A stretch of DNA of 64,000 bases from Gautieria morchelliformis. Taxonomy: Eukaryota > Basidiomycota > Agaricomycetes > Gomphales > Gomphaceae. Under the pieces are notes generated by a model. That model was given only the letters and a program-made list of their open reading frames with translations, was not told the origin of the DNA and ran no database searches. Shown in pieces: positions 1 through 11,007 of the stretch (positions are counted from its first letter, which is position 1; each line of letters starts with the position of its first letter). The stretch covers positions 186,001 through 250,000 of the forward strand of contig WHVA01000101.1 of the NCBI GenBank assembly GCA_015179125.1, read 5' to 3'. The position numbers were made by a program, and so were the translations under genes.

Positions 1-1305
1 AGACGTCCATGTCATCTAGGTTGAAGGTGCCATCCGCGTTGTCACGGATGGCGGAGGGGATTCCTTCAGGGTTGTGTATCCAACCCTTTAGAATGGCCGC
101 GATGTCATGCAGGGTACCGCCCGCTATCACGAGACAATCCCTTTTGGGATTGCGAGCGCGTTGTTCGCGCTCGATGTGTTTGAATACGCCGATCATCTCG
201 CGTGTACGCGCGAGCTGCGGCGTTTCTTTGCCCGCGCTATGAGTTCGACGAAGCGTGGGTCGTCGAGCGGGCAGACGTCGTACCATTGAGTATGACGCTG
301 TTGGGCCTTTCCTACTGGTCATGGTAGGAGGCCCATCTCGGAGATCGGTGGATCTCCGAGTGGGATGATCAGTCCCTCCCCCGGGTAGGGAGGGTGAACT
401 GTCCCCGCCGGTGGAGGTAGGGCCACGCCAGGCCCAATGTACTGGGCCTCGACCTGTGCTACCCGCCGCTGAAGGGCGGGGTCGTTGATGGTGTGCGACG
501 ATGATGCCGCTAGGTAAGCGCTGATTGCGCTTTCCTTCGCAATGGCTAGCCCATTGATGGTGTGGAGGGAGCCGCGCAATTTCTTGTGCTTTTGCTTTGG
601 CTGCTCTGCCAGCCGCTGTGCCCGTTCGGGGTCGTACGTCTTCCAGACGGACGAGACGGACTCCCATCCATCCGGGATGCCATACGCAGAGTCGGAAGGT
701 GCGCTCTGCCCTTCCGTCGTTGTCGTGGTCGGAGTCAGCGCCGACAATCGGGACGCTAGCCCCGATGTTGCGCGCGCCGGCAACGGCGCCGTCGCGCAAG
801 GTGAAGATGGCCCGGACACTGGGTCTGTGGCCGGGTCATGTCGCGGCCTTTTTGAGGCAGCGTGGACCAGGGTAACCTGGAGCTGGGCTGCACTCAGCTG
901 CTGCTCCAGTTCCTTGATCCTGGCGCGCTTGGTTACGAGCGCGTCATCACGGTCCTCGACCGCGCGTTCTAGCTCCTTGACCTCTTTTTTGAGGTCGTGG
1001 ATGTCCCGGAGGGGCTCCTCTCGCGCGTCACGCGCGATGCCCCTTGGGAGCCATCCCCAAGCTGCATCGACGGCGTCGCCGATGTCTTCATCCCGCAACT
1101 TGACCTTGCGGGTGCCGGTCGCGGCCCTAAGGTGCGCGGCGTAGTCGGCGCACGTTGCGCAATCGTCCGGGTGGACGATGGCGAGGGCGTCCTCCCATCC
1201 CACGCTCATCCAGTGCTCCTGGTATATCGGAGCACGGAGAATGTCAGCGGCCCCTTGTCTCGGGGCCGTTGTTCGCGTTGTGGATGTTGACGGGTCAACG
1301 TCCAT
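1..1305 (-). pseudogene. D1 ORF3, accessory protein downstream of pol (C-terminus outside window)
   Basis: Sense-strand accessory ORF lying 3' of pol in D elements, the counterpart of 53028-54575 in D3. It starts MDVDPSTS at 1305. It has an N-terminal region with Cys-x2-Cys (DDCATCADYA), a predicted coiled coil rich in Glu/Lys/Leu heptads, a basic KRPRHD patch, a Ser/Thr/Pro-rich linker, and then a conserved block. A TGA at 319-321 replaces the CGA present in D3, a CpG to TpG change, so D1 is a pseudogene. One fewer C in a C-run near the start shifts the frame of the alternative upstream Met that D3 has. I recognise no enzyme motif; the function is unknown. Confidence 0.7.
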
Positions 1306-1448
1306 CCCATCCTTGGGGGCATCATCTTCATGGGTAGATGATGGTGGTGGTTGCTTCCAAGAAGCGATGCGCCCTCGGAAAGATCCGAGGTGAAAATTTA
1401 ACCGCGCCGTGGCCGGCGCGTCACGTGGTCTACACGTGACAGACACGT

Positions 1449-4122
1449 CTAGCGGCGTCTGGGGAGGTCGCGTGGCTTGCCCACCCCTCGAAGCTCTAAG
1501 TAGCTATCTAGGGCTTCGAGGTCCTTGCAGGACGACATGGGTTCCCATGTCACGTCGCCTAGGGTCCAACGGACCTGGAACTCCAGGTCCGTCGAGTTTA
1601 TCCATCGATGTGTGATAATCTCGTCGACGAGCCACTCCTCGTCGTCATTTGCTCCGAAGTCATAGAATGACTTGGCCTCGCGACGAGGGAACAATTCGTC
1701 GTTGTTAGCCTCGTATCGCCGCACGAGGCTGGAATGGAAGACCGGTGAAATGCGACGGCTTTTCAGTTCGTCGGGAAGATCGAGGGTCAACGTCAAGGCG
1801 TCGTTGTGAGCCTCGACGACGCGGTATGGTCTGATGTACCGCGGGACTAGCTTTCTGGCTCTTCCTGTCGCTCGCCATATGTTTCTTATTTGCTCTTGAC
1901 GAGTGACTCATCCGAAGATGAGTCCAGGCCAGTGACCCGTTGTGTTGACTGTCCAGGAAAGTGACGGTCATTGTGAAACATTTGCGTCACTCGATGCTCT
2001 ATGATTGCATCGTGTGCTGCCATCAGGTTCCATTTTGCCTGATGTGCGAATCGGGCCACCCCTCGAACGGGGTGTCCGCGGCTATGGGGAGGTCTATCCA
2101 TGGCATATAGCGGTGGTTCAGCTCGAAAGGTGCAAATCCTGTGGTCGCGCTGATGTTGCTGTTGAGGGTGACCTCAACCATTGGGCATTTCACTGCCCAA
2201 TCCTTCTGATCGTCTCTGACGACCGCGCGCAATATCTGGCTGATCGAGCGGTTTGCCCGCTCGGTGGCTCCATCCGTTTGTGGATGGAAGGCAGTTGACA
2301 TGAGGAGCTTAGTCCCCATGAGTCGCTGGAGTTCACGCCAGAAGATCGACGTGAACTTTGAGTCTCTGTCCGAGACGATGGAGTCGGGAACTCCGTGCAG
2401 TCGGATGACCTCTTTCAGAAACAGCCAGGCTACTCCCTTGGCTGACACGCTCGTCGTGGTTGGCACGAGGTGTATGAGCGACGTTAGTCGGTCGATGACT
2501 AGCGTCAGGTAGTCACAGTCGTTGGATTTGGGCAGGGGCCCCATGAAGTCGATGCCAATCGACTGCCACGGCCTATCCGGAATGGGTAGGCTGTGTAGTA
2601 GGCCCGGTTTTCGTCATCTGACACCTCACGCACGATGTGCAGAACACTTCTATGTCTGGGTTCATGCCCGGCCACCAATATGCTCTTTGAACGTAGTTCG
2701 AAGTCTTCAGATGGCTGTAGTGGCCGACTATCTGATGTGCCCGATCGATGATGATTTCGATCAGCTTCCTTCCCCCTTGAAGAACAGAGCGGGGGACGGC
2801 AATGACATCTCTCTTGAGCTGATTCTTAGTCCAGATCAGCCCGTCCCGGATCCCGAATCTCGGGTGCGCGTCCGGGTGCGCCATGATCTTTGTGAACATG
2901 GTGTCCCTATGGTACGCGTCTCGTAGGACCTTAGACAGGTCTACGCCTTGCTCGACGATCCGGCGCAGGGGTGCACCGTCATTCCCTGCGGCGATGGCTC
3001 TGACGTCATCGTCGTCGTCGCTGGACGCGGCGACGTTCGCGGGCTCTGGTGAGCCCTCGTTTAATGCGGCGGCTTCCGTTGCTCTCGCCTCTGTCTTCTC
3101 AGCGAGGCGTTTAGAGCATCTTGTCGCCGCTGTTCGCAGCTCGACATACCGGTCAGTGGGCAATAACTCACCGTCCGGGTCTAAACGCGCATCTGCGTTC
3201 ACGAAGACGTGGTCCGGGTGATTGTCATCACTCGTGTCGCTCTCGTAGTAGCGTGACAGGCAGTCCACTACCTTGTTCTCTACACCATCTACATGAACGG
3301 TGTTGAAATTGAACCGGGATAGAAACTCCCACCATCTGACCTGTCGGTCAGATAGGCTCTTTTGGGTCTCGAAGTACTCGAGTCCCTTGTGGTCTGTGAC
3401 GAGGGTGAACCTTCGCCCCAGCAGCTTGTCCTCCCATTTCATGAGAGCCTCGAGCACCGTGATCGTCTCGTGCTCGTGAGTCCGGTAGTGTTGCTGAGCA
3501 ACGCTGAACTTCTTTGACAAGAAGCCGGCTGGTCGACAAGTTTTCCAGTCAGGACCTTGGCCGTAGACCTCACCGACGCCGGCTTTTGATCCGTCGGTGA
3601 TCACCCAGATCGGCTCTGGGCACCTTGCGTCTACTGGACGCAGGATCGGGGCCTTACAGGCCAACGCCTTAATGCTTTGCCAGCATTTGTCGAGCAGTGG
3701 TGTCCATTCGAATGGACGGTTATTACGTGCACAGCCCGATAGCGGGGTGGTATATGCGCTAACATCCGGCATGTAGTGTGCCAGATACTGTACGAGCCCG
3801 AGGAAACGCTGGATGTCGTTGAACGTCCGTGGCCTGCGCCACTCGTGGATGCATTGCATCTTATCCTCGTCGGCATGTACCCCTCGGCCATCGATCATAT
3901 GGCCGAGGCACTCCATTCGGATGGAGTAGAGGTCCACCTTTTTCTTGCTCAGAAAGAGGTGGTTCTTCCTCAGTCTGTCAAAGACGATGTAGAGGTGTTC
4001 TTCATGCTCTTGTATTGAGAGCGAGAATATGAAGATGTTGTCCATGTATACATGGACGAAGCGACCTATGCAGTCGCGGAAAATGGCTGATGTCAGCCGT
4101 TGGAATGTTGATGGGGCATTAC
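1449..4122 (-). pseudogene. D1 pol: RT C-terminal half, RNase H, integrase, chromodomain
   Basis: Reading on the minus strand: RT fragment with the catalytic box mutated to Y-M-D-N (Asn codon 4037-4039; D2 and D3 have YMDD), RNase H (about 3250-3700), integrase zinc-binding HHCC motif (about 2600-2800), integrase core with IDRLT and SDRDSKFTS signatures (about 2100-2540), and a C-terminal chromodomain (1500-1700; W-L-V-D-E-I, HRW, EFQV-W, TWEP). The frame breaks near 2550 and in 1870-2020. It shares with D3 a ~60-bp deletion just after the integrase core that D2 lacks, and carries an extra ~75 bp near 1895-1973. Non-functional. Confidence 0.85.
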
Positions 4123-4138
4123 AGTCTATGTTGTATCA

Positions 4139-4694
4139 TGGCTGCGCACCCCTATCCAACCCTGACTCGTGACGGCCTCTTTCCTATTCGCTGATACCTT
4201 ACGAGTATTCGATATAAGTAGTTTACATTCGCATGTATATTACCCAGTTCAATTATCATACGTTGTGCATCTTGTGCAAACTTGACCTCACTGTGATCAT
4301 CGTCTTAAGCCTTCTCTTGAAGATTTCTATCTTCGACCAGCAAAGGACTTAGGCATCACTGGTGAGTTCTCATACTTCATCTTCGTTACCTTAGCCTTCC
4401 AACCATTTTCTGTGCTGTTGGCGAAGGGCTCAGAAGGAGCACCTTTGCCAGCGAAGGGATTGTCGAGACTTAGACAGCCCTTCCGTGAGACCTTGCACGT
4501 TACATCATCAAGAACCACGGGCTATTTCGCTACGACTGTAGATAGGGCGAGCCCCGTTTAGGCAAACCCTCTTACCTTGTGAACATTCATTGGTTCACCT
4601 ATTCGCCGAACGGCATACTTATTCGCACAAGTTATTCGGGCATTCGCTGTGTTCACTAATACACGATATTAACGCTTGAAAACCAATCTTGACA
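4139..4694 (+). repeat. A 5' LTR (556 bp)
   Basis: Starts TGGCTGCGCACCCC and ends TCTTGACA. It matches 11008-12056 with a few substitutions (for example cttacgagt against cgtacgagc), so the LTRs have diverged slightly since insertion. Both LTRs are preceded by TATCA, so the true start could be five bases earlier. No typical tRNA primer-binding site is recognisable after it. Confidence 0.85.
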
Positions 4695-4740
4695 GTATAA
4701 TTGAACTAACAGCTACAGTCAAAGCATTACCCTATTTTTC

Positions 4741-7512
4741 ATGTCATCTACACAACAAGAAAACCCTGTTGTCCATAGAACTCGCTCGACAGGTCCAGTT
4801 CCGACCCCAGCACCACTCCAGAGGCGAACAGTTTCCGCCTCGTTCCCTTCGCAAAATCCCACAGAGGACATTATTCCTTTCTCTCGCCTCGTCGCCATGT
4901 CTGCATCTCGGCCTACAACACACCACCCGGTCCCCGAACACGCATCACCGCCTCTTTTCGATGTTCAACGGCAGCTGACTCCAGGCAAACAGCACTTCTC
5001 CCCTCAACGACCACTTTCAGCCAACACCCCCATATCTAGTCATAGGCCTGGCGCCGATTCTTTACGCCGCTTATTCGCCCCTAAGTTGCCCAGCGGTCGC
5101 CCACAAAAACCTAGCACATTTCAAGAACCTTATCCTTCTAGGCTCCCTTGGATTGCCGGTGCTTCAGGACTGAGATTACAATCGGCCTTCGCATGACCCC
5201 ACTTGCCACCTGCTTTGCCTAGTCACACTCCGAACCCTTTTCTCGACGTGCACTACGCCCAGCATCCTCTTAACCCCCAGCCTACATCTCCTCTCAATTC
5301 TAGGCATACCACCCCTGTACACGCAGAATCCCGGGCTCGCACACCTGCTTCGCACAATTCTTCATCTCATTCGCATCACTCACATGTTTCTTTGCACTCT
5401 TCGCAGGCTCTTCGCAGGCTCTTTGCAGGCTCTTTGCAGGCTCTTTGCAGGCTCTTTGCAGGCTCTTTGCAGGCTCTTCGCAGGCTCTTCGCAGGCTCTT
5501 CGCAGGCTCTTCGCAGGCTCTTCGCAGGCTCTTCGCAGGCTCTTCGCAGGCTCTTCGCAGGCTCTTCGCAGGCTCTTCGCAGGCTCTTCGCAGGCTCTTC
5601 GCAGGCTCTTCGCAGGCTCTTCGCAGGCTCTTCGCAGGCTCTTCGCAGGCTCTTCGCAGGCTCTTCGCAGGCTCTTCGGCTTCGCAGGCTCTTCGCAGGC
5701 TCTTCGCAGGCTCTTCGCAGGCTCTTCGCAGGCTCTTCGCAGGCTCTTCGCAGGCTCTTCGCAGGCTCTTCGCAGGCTCTTCGCAGGCTCTTCGCAGGCT
5801 CTTCGCAGGCTCTTCGCAGGCTCTTCGCAGGCTCTTCGCAGGCTCTTCGCAGGCTCTTCGCAGGCTCTTCGCAGGCTCTTCGCAGGCTCTTCGCAGGCTC
5901 TTCGCAGGCTCTTCGCAGGCTCTTCGCAGGCTCTTCGCAGGCTCTTCGCAGGCTCTTCGCAGGCTCTTCGCAGGCTCTTCGCAGGCTCTTCGCAGGCTCT
6001 TCGCAGGCTCTTCGCAGGCTCTTCGCAGGCTCTTCGCAGGCTCTTCGCAGTCTTCACCATTCGGTACATAGTGACCATACTCGAGTCAGCTCTCAAACTA
6101 CTTCCCCTTGCGAGGCACCTTTGGCGGACCAGGGACATCACGCTGACCCTGCACCCGGGCAAAATCTTGGCTATCCCGTTGCTGGCGTGCCCTATTATGA
6201 CCCGCATGCTTTGCCTTTCGGCAGTGCCCCACCTGGTGGGCCTATGCCTCTTCTATTCGCAGGACAACCTCTCCCCTTCGCGGGACAACCTCCCCCGCAA
6301 CAGCCCCCGGCCCAGATTCCTGCCCCACCTGGTGGGCCTGCGCCTCTTCCATTTGCAGGACAACCTCTCCCCTTCACGGGACAGCCTCCCCCGCAGCAAC
6401 CTCCGGTACAGATTCCTGCCCCACCTGGCGGGCCTGCACCGCCTCCTCCACCACCTCTCGGGCCACCATTTCCCCATTTCGGAGTGCCTCCGATCGGGCC
6501 TCCCGGGCCTCCCGGGCCCCCCGGACCTCCTGGCCCACCTCCGCCCTTTGGTGGAGGGCCTTGGCCACAACCAGGTTTCCCGTGGAATCCCTATTATCCC
6601 TTTCCGTTCGCCTACCCTCAGGCCGCCCCTGATGGTGACTCCGACGCTGCTAAACCTGACAAATTCACAGGGAAAGAACCCCGCCTTCTCCAAACATTCA
6701 TCGCTAGTTGTATTATGGTCTTCGACAACAAGCCCCGAAAGTTTCAGCAGGAGCGACAGCAGGTCTCCTATGCAGCATCCTACCTCAGCGACATTGCCTT
6801 GATTTGGTGGCAGCCTTTTCTCATTCAGTTCCCAGAACCTCCCATTCGGAGCAACTGGCTGATCTTTGTCGATGAACTTAATCGTCTTTTCGGTCAGGCC
6901 GACATCATCCAGGTGTCCGAGCGAGCTATTCGCAGGCTCAAAATGCTCGACACCCATCGTGTCAATCGCCACATGACCACATTCGCTGAGTTGTCCTCTT
7001 ACGTCGAGTGGAATGATGCCGCCCTTTACGACACTTTCTACAACAGCCTCGCTGAGCGCATCAAAGACCAGATGCTCTCCTACGAATGTCCCGAAAGCCT
7101 CGACGATCTCAAACGTCAGGCTCTTCGCATTGACAATCGCTACTGGGAGCGCCAAGGTGAAAAGCAGATTACAACCTCTATTCGTCCCCCTTCCTCTTCC
7201 GAACCTTCTTCTACGCCACGTGCTAACGCTCGACCCAGACCCTCTGCCGCAGCCAAGCCCGACGAACAGAAAGATCTTTCCGGCATCCTCGATGCTACCG
7301 GACGTCTGACTGAAGCCGAGAAAGAGCGACGAAAAACCAAAGGCCTTTGCCCTTATTGCGGCGAACCCCCCACACATCACGCAAAGGGGTGCCGCTTCCA
7401 AGAGTCTGCCCCAACTACTGGCAGAGCTATCTTCACTCTCGAAGGCGACCCCCAGGTTGCGATTCTCGAAGAGGTTCCCGAAGATGGCGAAAGCTCTCCC
7501 GTGGAATATTAA
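4741..7512 (+). pseudogene. A Gag (chromovirus capsid) with in-frame TGA
   Basis: A single frame from ATG 4741 to the stop at 7510-7512, interrupted by one TGA at 5194-5196. The N-terminal half is Pro/Ser-rich and contains an 11-bp minisatellite translated as repeats of ALRRLFAGSSQ. Then come two Pro/Gly-rich blocks (PPGGPAPLPF) and the retrotransposon Gag domain (about 6650-7150; KPDKFTG, YAASYL, ...RYWER), which resembles Gag of B (YALSYL, ...RYWER). It ends with a CCHC-like knuckle, C-x2-C-x5-H-x4-C, near 7350-7395. If the TGA is a mutated CGA the ancestral protein was about 923 residues; starting at 5203 the intact part is 769 residues. It would form the particle; no protease follows. Confidence 0.75.
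5399..6050 (+). repeat. 11-bp minisatellite inside gag A, about 59 copies
   Basis: The unit is GCTCTTCGCAG (early copies GCTCTTTGCAG), with one irregular 17-bp step near 5671-5687. Because 11 is not a multiple of 3, every frame of a strand reads the same 11-residue peptide in rotated form (ALRRLFAGSSQ on plus), and no frame contains a stop. Copy number changes therefore alter length and phase but not peptide content. Confidence 0.95.
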
Positions 7513-8695
7513 AGCTCGCAACCCCTCTGTGGTGTTAGGAATGGCTCGTTTTAGCCCATCGAACAACGATCTTACCCACTTTGTACGAATCCCTGTATCT
7601 GTTCGCTTTGACTATCCTGCCCCCTTCACCTCTTCCCATCCATGTACACCTTCTCAGTCTCTGATTCTTTCCCCTCTCACCCTAGTTCTCAAAATCCTCG
7701 CACAAATGTCTCTTTCTCCTCCTCCTTGTAAAAGCACACTAGCCACTACTTGTCTCGTTTGCCGAACACGTACATATCCATCTCATTCAGAACAAACTCT
7801 ACTTCGATAGATAGTTTTTCCACATACCACTCTCCAGTTACCTTCGACACACATTCCGAACACTCGTCCCCGTTATCCTTGGGTTACGCCCCGAACACGG
7901 CGATTGGACAACTCTATTACACCTTGGATCTTCCTCTAGGTGTCGTTTCTTTGTACGCTCTTTCCTATCCCGATTCTTCCTGTTTTCGCACAGACGTTCG
8001 ACATGGACAGCAAACTATTCGCTACCTCAGCAAAAAGCCTATCGAGCATCACTCCACCGAGTCCTCCATATCGCTGATTTATACTCGTCCCCGCTATCCT
8101 TGGGTTACGCCTCGAACATGGCGATTAGACAACTATATCACACCTTGGATCTTCCTCCAGGTGTCGTTTCTTTGTTCGCTCTCTCCTATCCCGGATCTTC
8201 CTGTTTTCGCACAGACGTTCGACATGGACAGCAAACTATTCGCTACCTCAGCAAAAAGCCTATCGAGCATCACTCTACCGAGTCCTCCAGACCGCCGCTT
8301 TATACTTGTCCCCGCTATCCTCGGGTTATGCCCCGAACACAGTGATTGGACAAACTCTATTACACCTCGGCTCTTCCACCAGACGTCTGACAAGGGTAGC
8401 GAACCATTCTTTCTCCCAAAACAGCGTCCCGAACCACCCCCACGCATTTTACCCGTCGGGGCGACGTGTACCATAAAGGGGGGAATGGTGCTCGAGCAGT
8501 GGATAAAATCCTCACAGCTCCTACATGCTAGAAACCTGGCGATCACTTCAGCCCCCTTCGCACAGCTTCGCCTACTTTCACACGAAGCCCCCGAAGGGAC
8601 CCAAGGCTTAAAAGCACCATCGAAAAGAAAAACAGCAATGAAAAATGCAAGAAAATATTCCTATGTTCAGATTGTTTATACAACAAACCCCTACC
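7513..8695 (+). repeat. Non-coding spacer of A with 221-bp tandem repeats
   Basis: Occupies the place where pol would lie. Two full 221-bp units (7867-8087 and 8088-8308) and a partial third (from 8309 to about 8385) are aligned by the shared block TCCCCGNTATCCTNGGGTTA and a later block CAGACGTTCGACATGGACAG. Long open frames across it are by-products of the repetition and show no known domain. The rest of the spacer has no recognisable feature. Confidence 0.8.
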
Positions 8696-10110
8696 CTACT
8701 TCGTTAATTTTTTGATCATCGCCTGGACCCCCTCTAGTTCTAATACCTCTCCGCTCAAATCATTGAGCTTTCGGGACACACTCCTCATCAACTCCTCCGA
8801 CCTCTCCACCAGATCCTCCAACCTCTCCTCGCCGGCCAGCGTAGACGTTCGGGTGTCTTCGGGGGTATCTGAGAATCAGCCGAAGATATTCGGGAAGAGG
8901 ATTCAACAGGCTTACCAAGGATGCCCTTCGACGAAATCGAGGACGAAGCCGTCGCCAATCCCTTATCCTTTCCTTTCCCCTTACTCTTCCCTTTCGACCC
9001 TCGCTCTTTTACTGCTGGCTCTCGACCATCCTTCTCGTCCTTCGCCACATACTCTAGGAGAGGGATAAGGACTCCACATGAGTTCGAACGGTGTAGGAGG
9101 AATGAGAAAATTGGAAGCTTACCCTCTGCTGCAACACAACCCTGGCGATCACGAATGCATCGCCCACACATCTTTCCGGCATCGCCGCTGCAGGTATGCC
9201 CGTAGCGAAGGCATCGCCCACACTTCACAGGCCTCTTCAATATGCCGAGCTACGAAGAAAGTCACAGTCAGCGGGCGAAGGGCATCATCAAAACATGTGC
9301 CGCTTACCCCTTTATAAATCAGCCACCCGAGCAAATACGCCTCCTTGGGATAGCCATGCTTCACCACCGATTGCGGGACCTTGTCCGATTCCGCAACTAG
9401 GGCATTCGCCCGACCCTTGCGACGATGAGCAGGAGTTGGCTCAACTGCGACGACCTCTGGCGTAGGGCTCCGAGTGCGTTCTTTGCGAGGCTTCTTCGGC
9501 GTCGGAGCCTCGTCGCCTTCGTCCTCGGATGACAGAAACATCGGTCGACGCTTCGTGCCCACAGATGGGCCTGTAGCTGAGAGTCGGAGCGATTTGGATG
9601 ATGCAGTGATTGGCTCAACAACAGGAGCCGAACCTTCGACAGGGCTCAGAATTAGACTCGCTAGTGAACGAGAATGTATCACGTACTTTCAGCTTCCTTC
9701 GCAGCATCCCCTATTACCTCGGGTTCCTTCGATGGGCCTCGCGACGCTGTCGGGCCTTGCACCGCGTTCATCTCGGCATCGAGGAACTCGGGGCTAAGCA
9801 GGAAACCCGCGCCCCTGAGCCACTCCTTCGCTTCCTTCACCTCCCTCATGAGGTCGTCCACATCTGACGGACGTTCGAAATCGGGATCCACAATCGCCTC
9901 GACACGCAACGTGGTCCTCAGTTCGGCCTACAACAGACTGTTCAGCGAAAATACCCAATAAAAGAACTCTCTTACCTGTAGTTCTTCAGCCGCGACGACC
10001 CATTCCTCCATATCTTTGCGCAAGTCTCTCCGAAATTCAGGGCAAACCTTCAACTTAACCCGCGTTCGCTCGATGAGCACAGCAAGAGAGAGAGACTTGT
10101 TATCGGCCAT
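8696..10110 (-). CDS. Antisense gene of A: Zn2Cys6 cluster protein, six exons
   Basis: Runs against the retrotransposon transcript. Proposed exons (plus coordinates, read right to left): 10110-9976, 9927-9687, 9633-9308, 9249-9123, 9053-8916, 8868-8696. Introns 9928-9975 (48 nt), 9250-9307 (58), 9054-9122 (69) and 8869-8915 (47) all have GTAAG donors and TAG or CAG acceptors and keep frame. The intron from 9686 is certain at its donor (GTACGT) but its acceptor could be at 9634 (AAG) or 9577 (TCTCAG). Product about 360-379 residues: helical N-terminus (MADNKSLSLAVLIERTRVK), basic KKPRKER, Zn cluster C-x2-C-x6-C-x7-C-x2-C-x6-C at 9136-9222 (about residues 244-272), Lys-rich tract, C-terminal coiled coil ending IKKLTK. 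The Zn2Cys6 spacing is that of fungal GAL4-type regulators; DNA binding is inferred. Confidence 0.75.
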
Positions 10111-10156
10111 GGGAAATCGAGTGGTGAAACGAACCCGTCGTCTCACACCGCAATGC

Positions 10157-10164
10157 CTTTTATA
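10157..10164 (-). promoter_or_regulatory. TATA box of the antisense gene of A
   Basis: Minus-strand TATAAAAG in the context GGGCTATAAAAGGC, 47-54 nt upstream of the ATG at 10110. This spacing fits a core promoter with a short 5' UTR, and it supports MADNKSL as the start rather than the upstream in-frame codons, which would overlap the TATA box. Confidence 0.6.
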
Positions 10165-10185
10165 GCCCAGGGCTGAGCCGTGCAC

Positions 10186-11007
10186 AGACCAGGCGGCAAG
10201 AGATCATATCGGGGGCACTATTACGTCCTCGGACTCGTCCCCCGTCCTAAGGCACTACGTCGTTGGACTCCGAAGCTAGGAGGGGGGTGCTGTCATGATG
10301 CGTTTATTTCTCATATTCAGGTGCTCTGTCCTACCATTTGTCACTCCATCTCCGTGTTCGTTCCGATCGCCATTTTCATGTTCGGCAACCAATTCTCGCT
10401 GTTTGCAACAATGACCATGGTTATGCCATCAACAAGCGATCGACGTCTTCGGACTAACTTAGCAGTCATTGTTGGGCCTATCACCTCCTCTGCTCGGCCC
10501 TCTTCCGATGGTGTTCTGCCAATCGGATTGTCATGACCTATGTATTTCCTGCACCTTGCTACCCCCATCCCCTCGTTCGCTACTCCTCCTCCGTGTTCGC
10601 TCGGCTTCACCCCTCCCTTTGGCCACGCTCCTCTATGTTCTCTCCGTTCACCCTTCGCCGCATTTCGCCGAACCGCTATTCGCTGCTCGCACATTTTGCC
10701 AACAATGCATGCCATCAAATACGATCGATACCATTTACCCGGCGTGATGATTCATCACTAACCCCATCATCTTCTTAAATACAACCCCTTTGGGTTTTCG
10801 TATGGCCAAAGTATGTTTGCGGAGTGTTCCTTCCGTAGGTCGTGTGGGATCGACCCAGTGGACGAAGAGTCCGTGCAGGGTGACATGTATGCGGGTCCCA
10901 AGACATGGTTTTGTACATAAGTACCTTCGCCACCTTTACTCTCCGTCATTTCATGTTCGCACCCCTCCCTCACTCTATTGTATGTTTATTCCATCTCCTT
11001 AGTATCA
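10186..11007. other. Non-coding region between antisense gene and 3' LTR of A
   Basis: About 820 bp, pyrimidine-rich on plus, with no open frame that resembles a known protein. It holds whatever upstream control region the antisense gene has. I see no clear polypurine tract directly before the 3' LTR. Confidence 0.5.

Noticed and set aside
5399..6050. CRISPR-like array
   Set aside because: There are no spacers; it is a head-to-tail 11-bp minisatellite inside gag in a fungal genome.
5380..6207. Long open frames on both strands across the 11-bp repeat (for example repeats of AKSLRRACEEP on minus)
   Set aside because: They arise only because the 11-bp unit has no stop in any of these frames; there is no domain or gene structure outside the repeat.
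6420..6545. Collagen-like Gly-Pro-Pro repeat as a separate gene
   Set aside because: It lies in frame within gag A as a flexible linker and is too short for a collagen domain.
6195..7566. Minus-strand open frames opposite gag A
   Set aside because: Complement of the Pro/Gly-rich gag region; no TATA box, intron or domain, unlike the antisense gene at 8696-10110.
7750..8715. Plus-strand open frame of 321 codons after gag A
   Set aside because: It spans the 221-bp tandem repeats and the antisense gene's end; no similarity to any pol domain.
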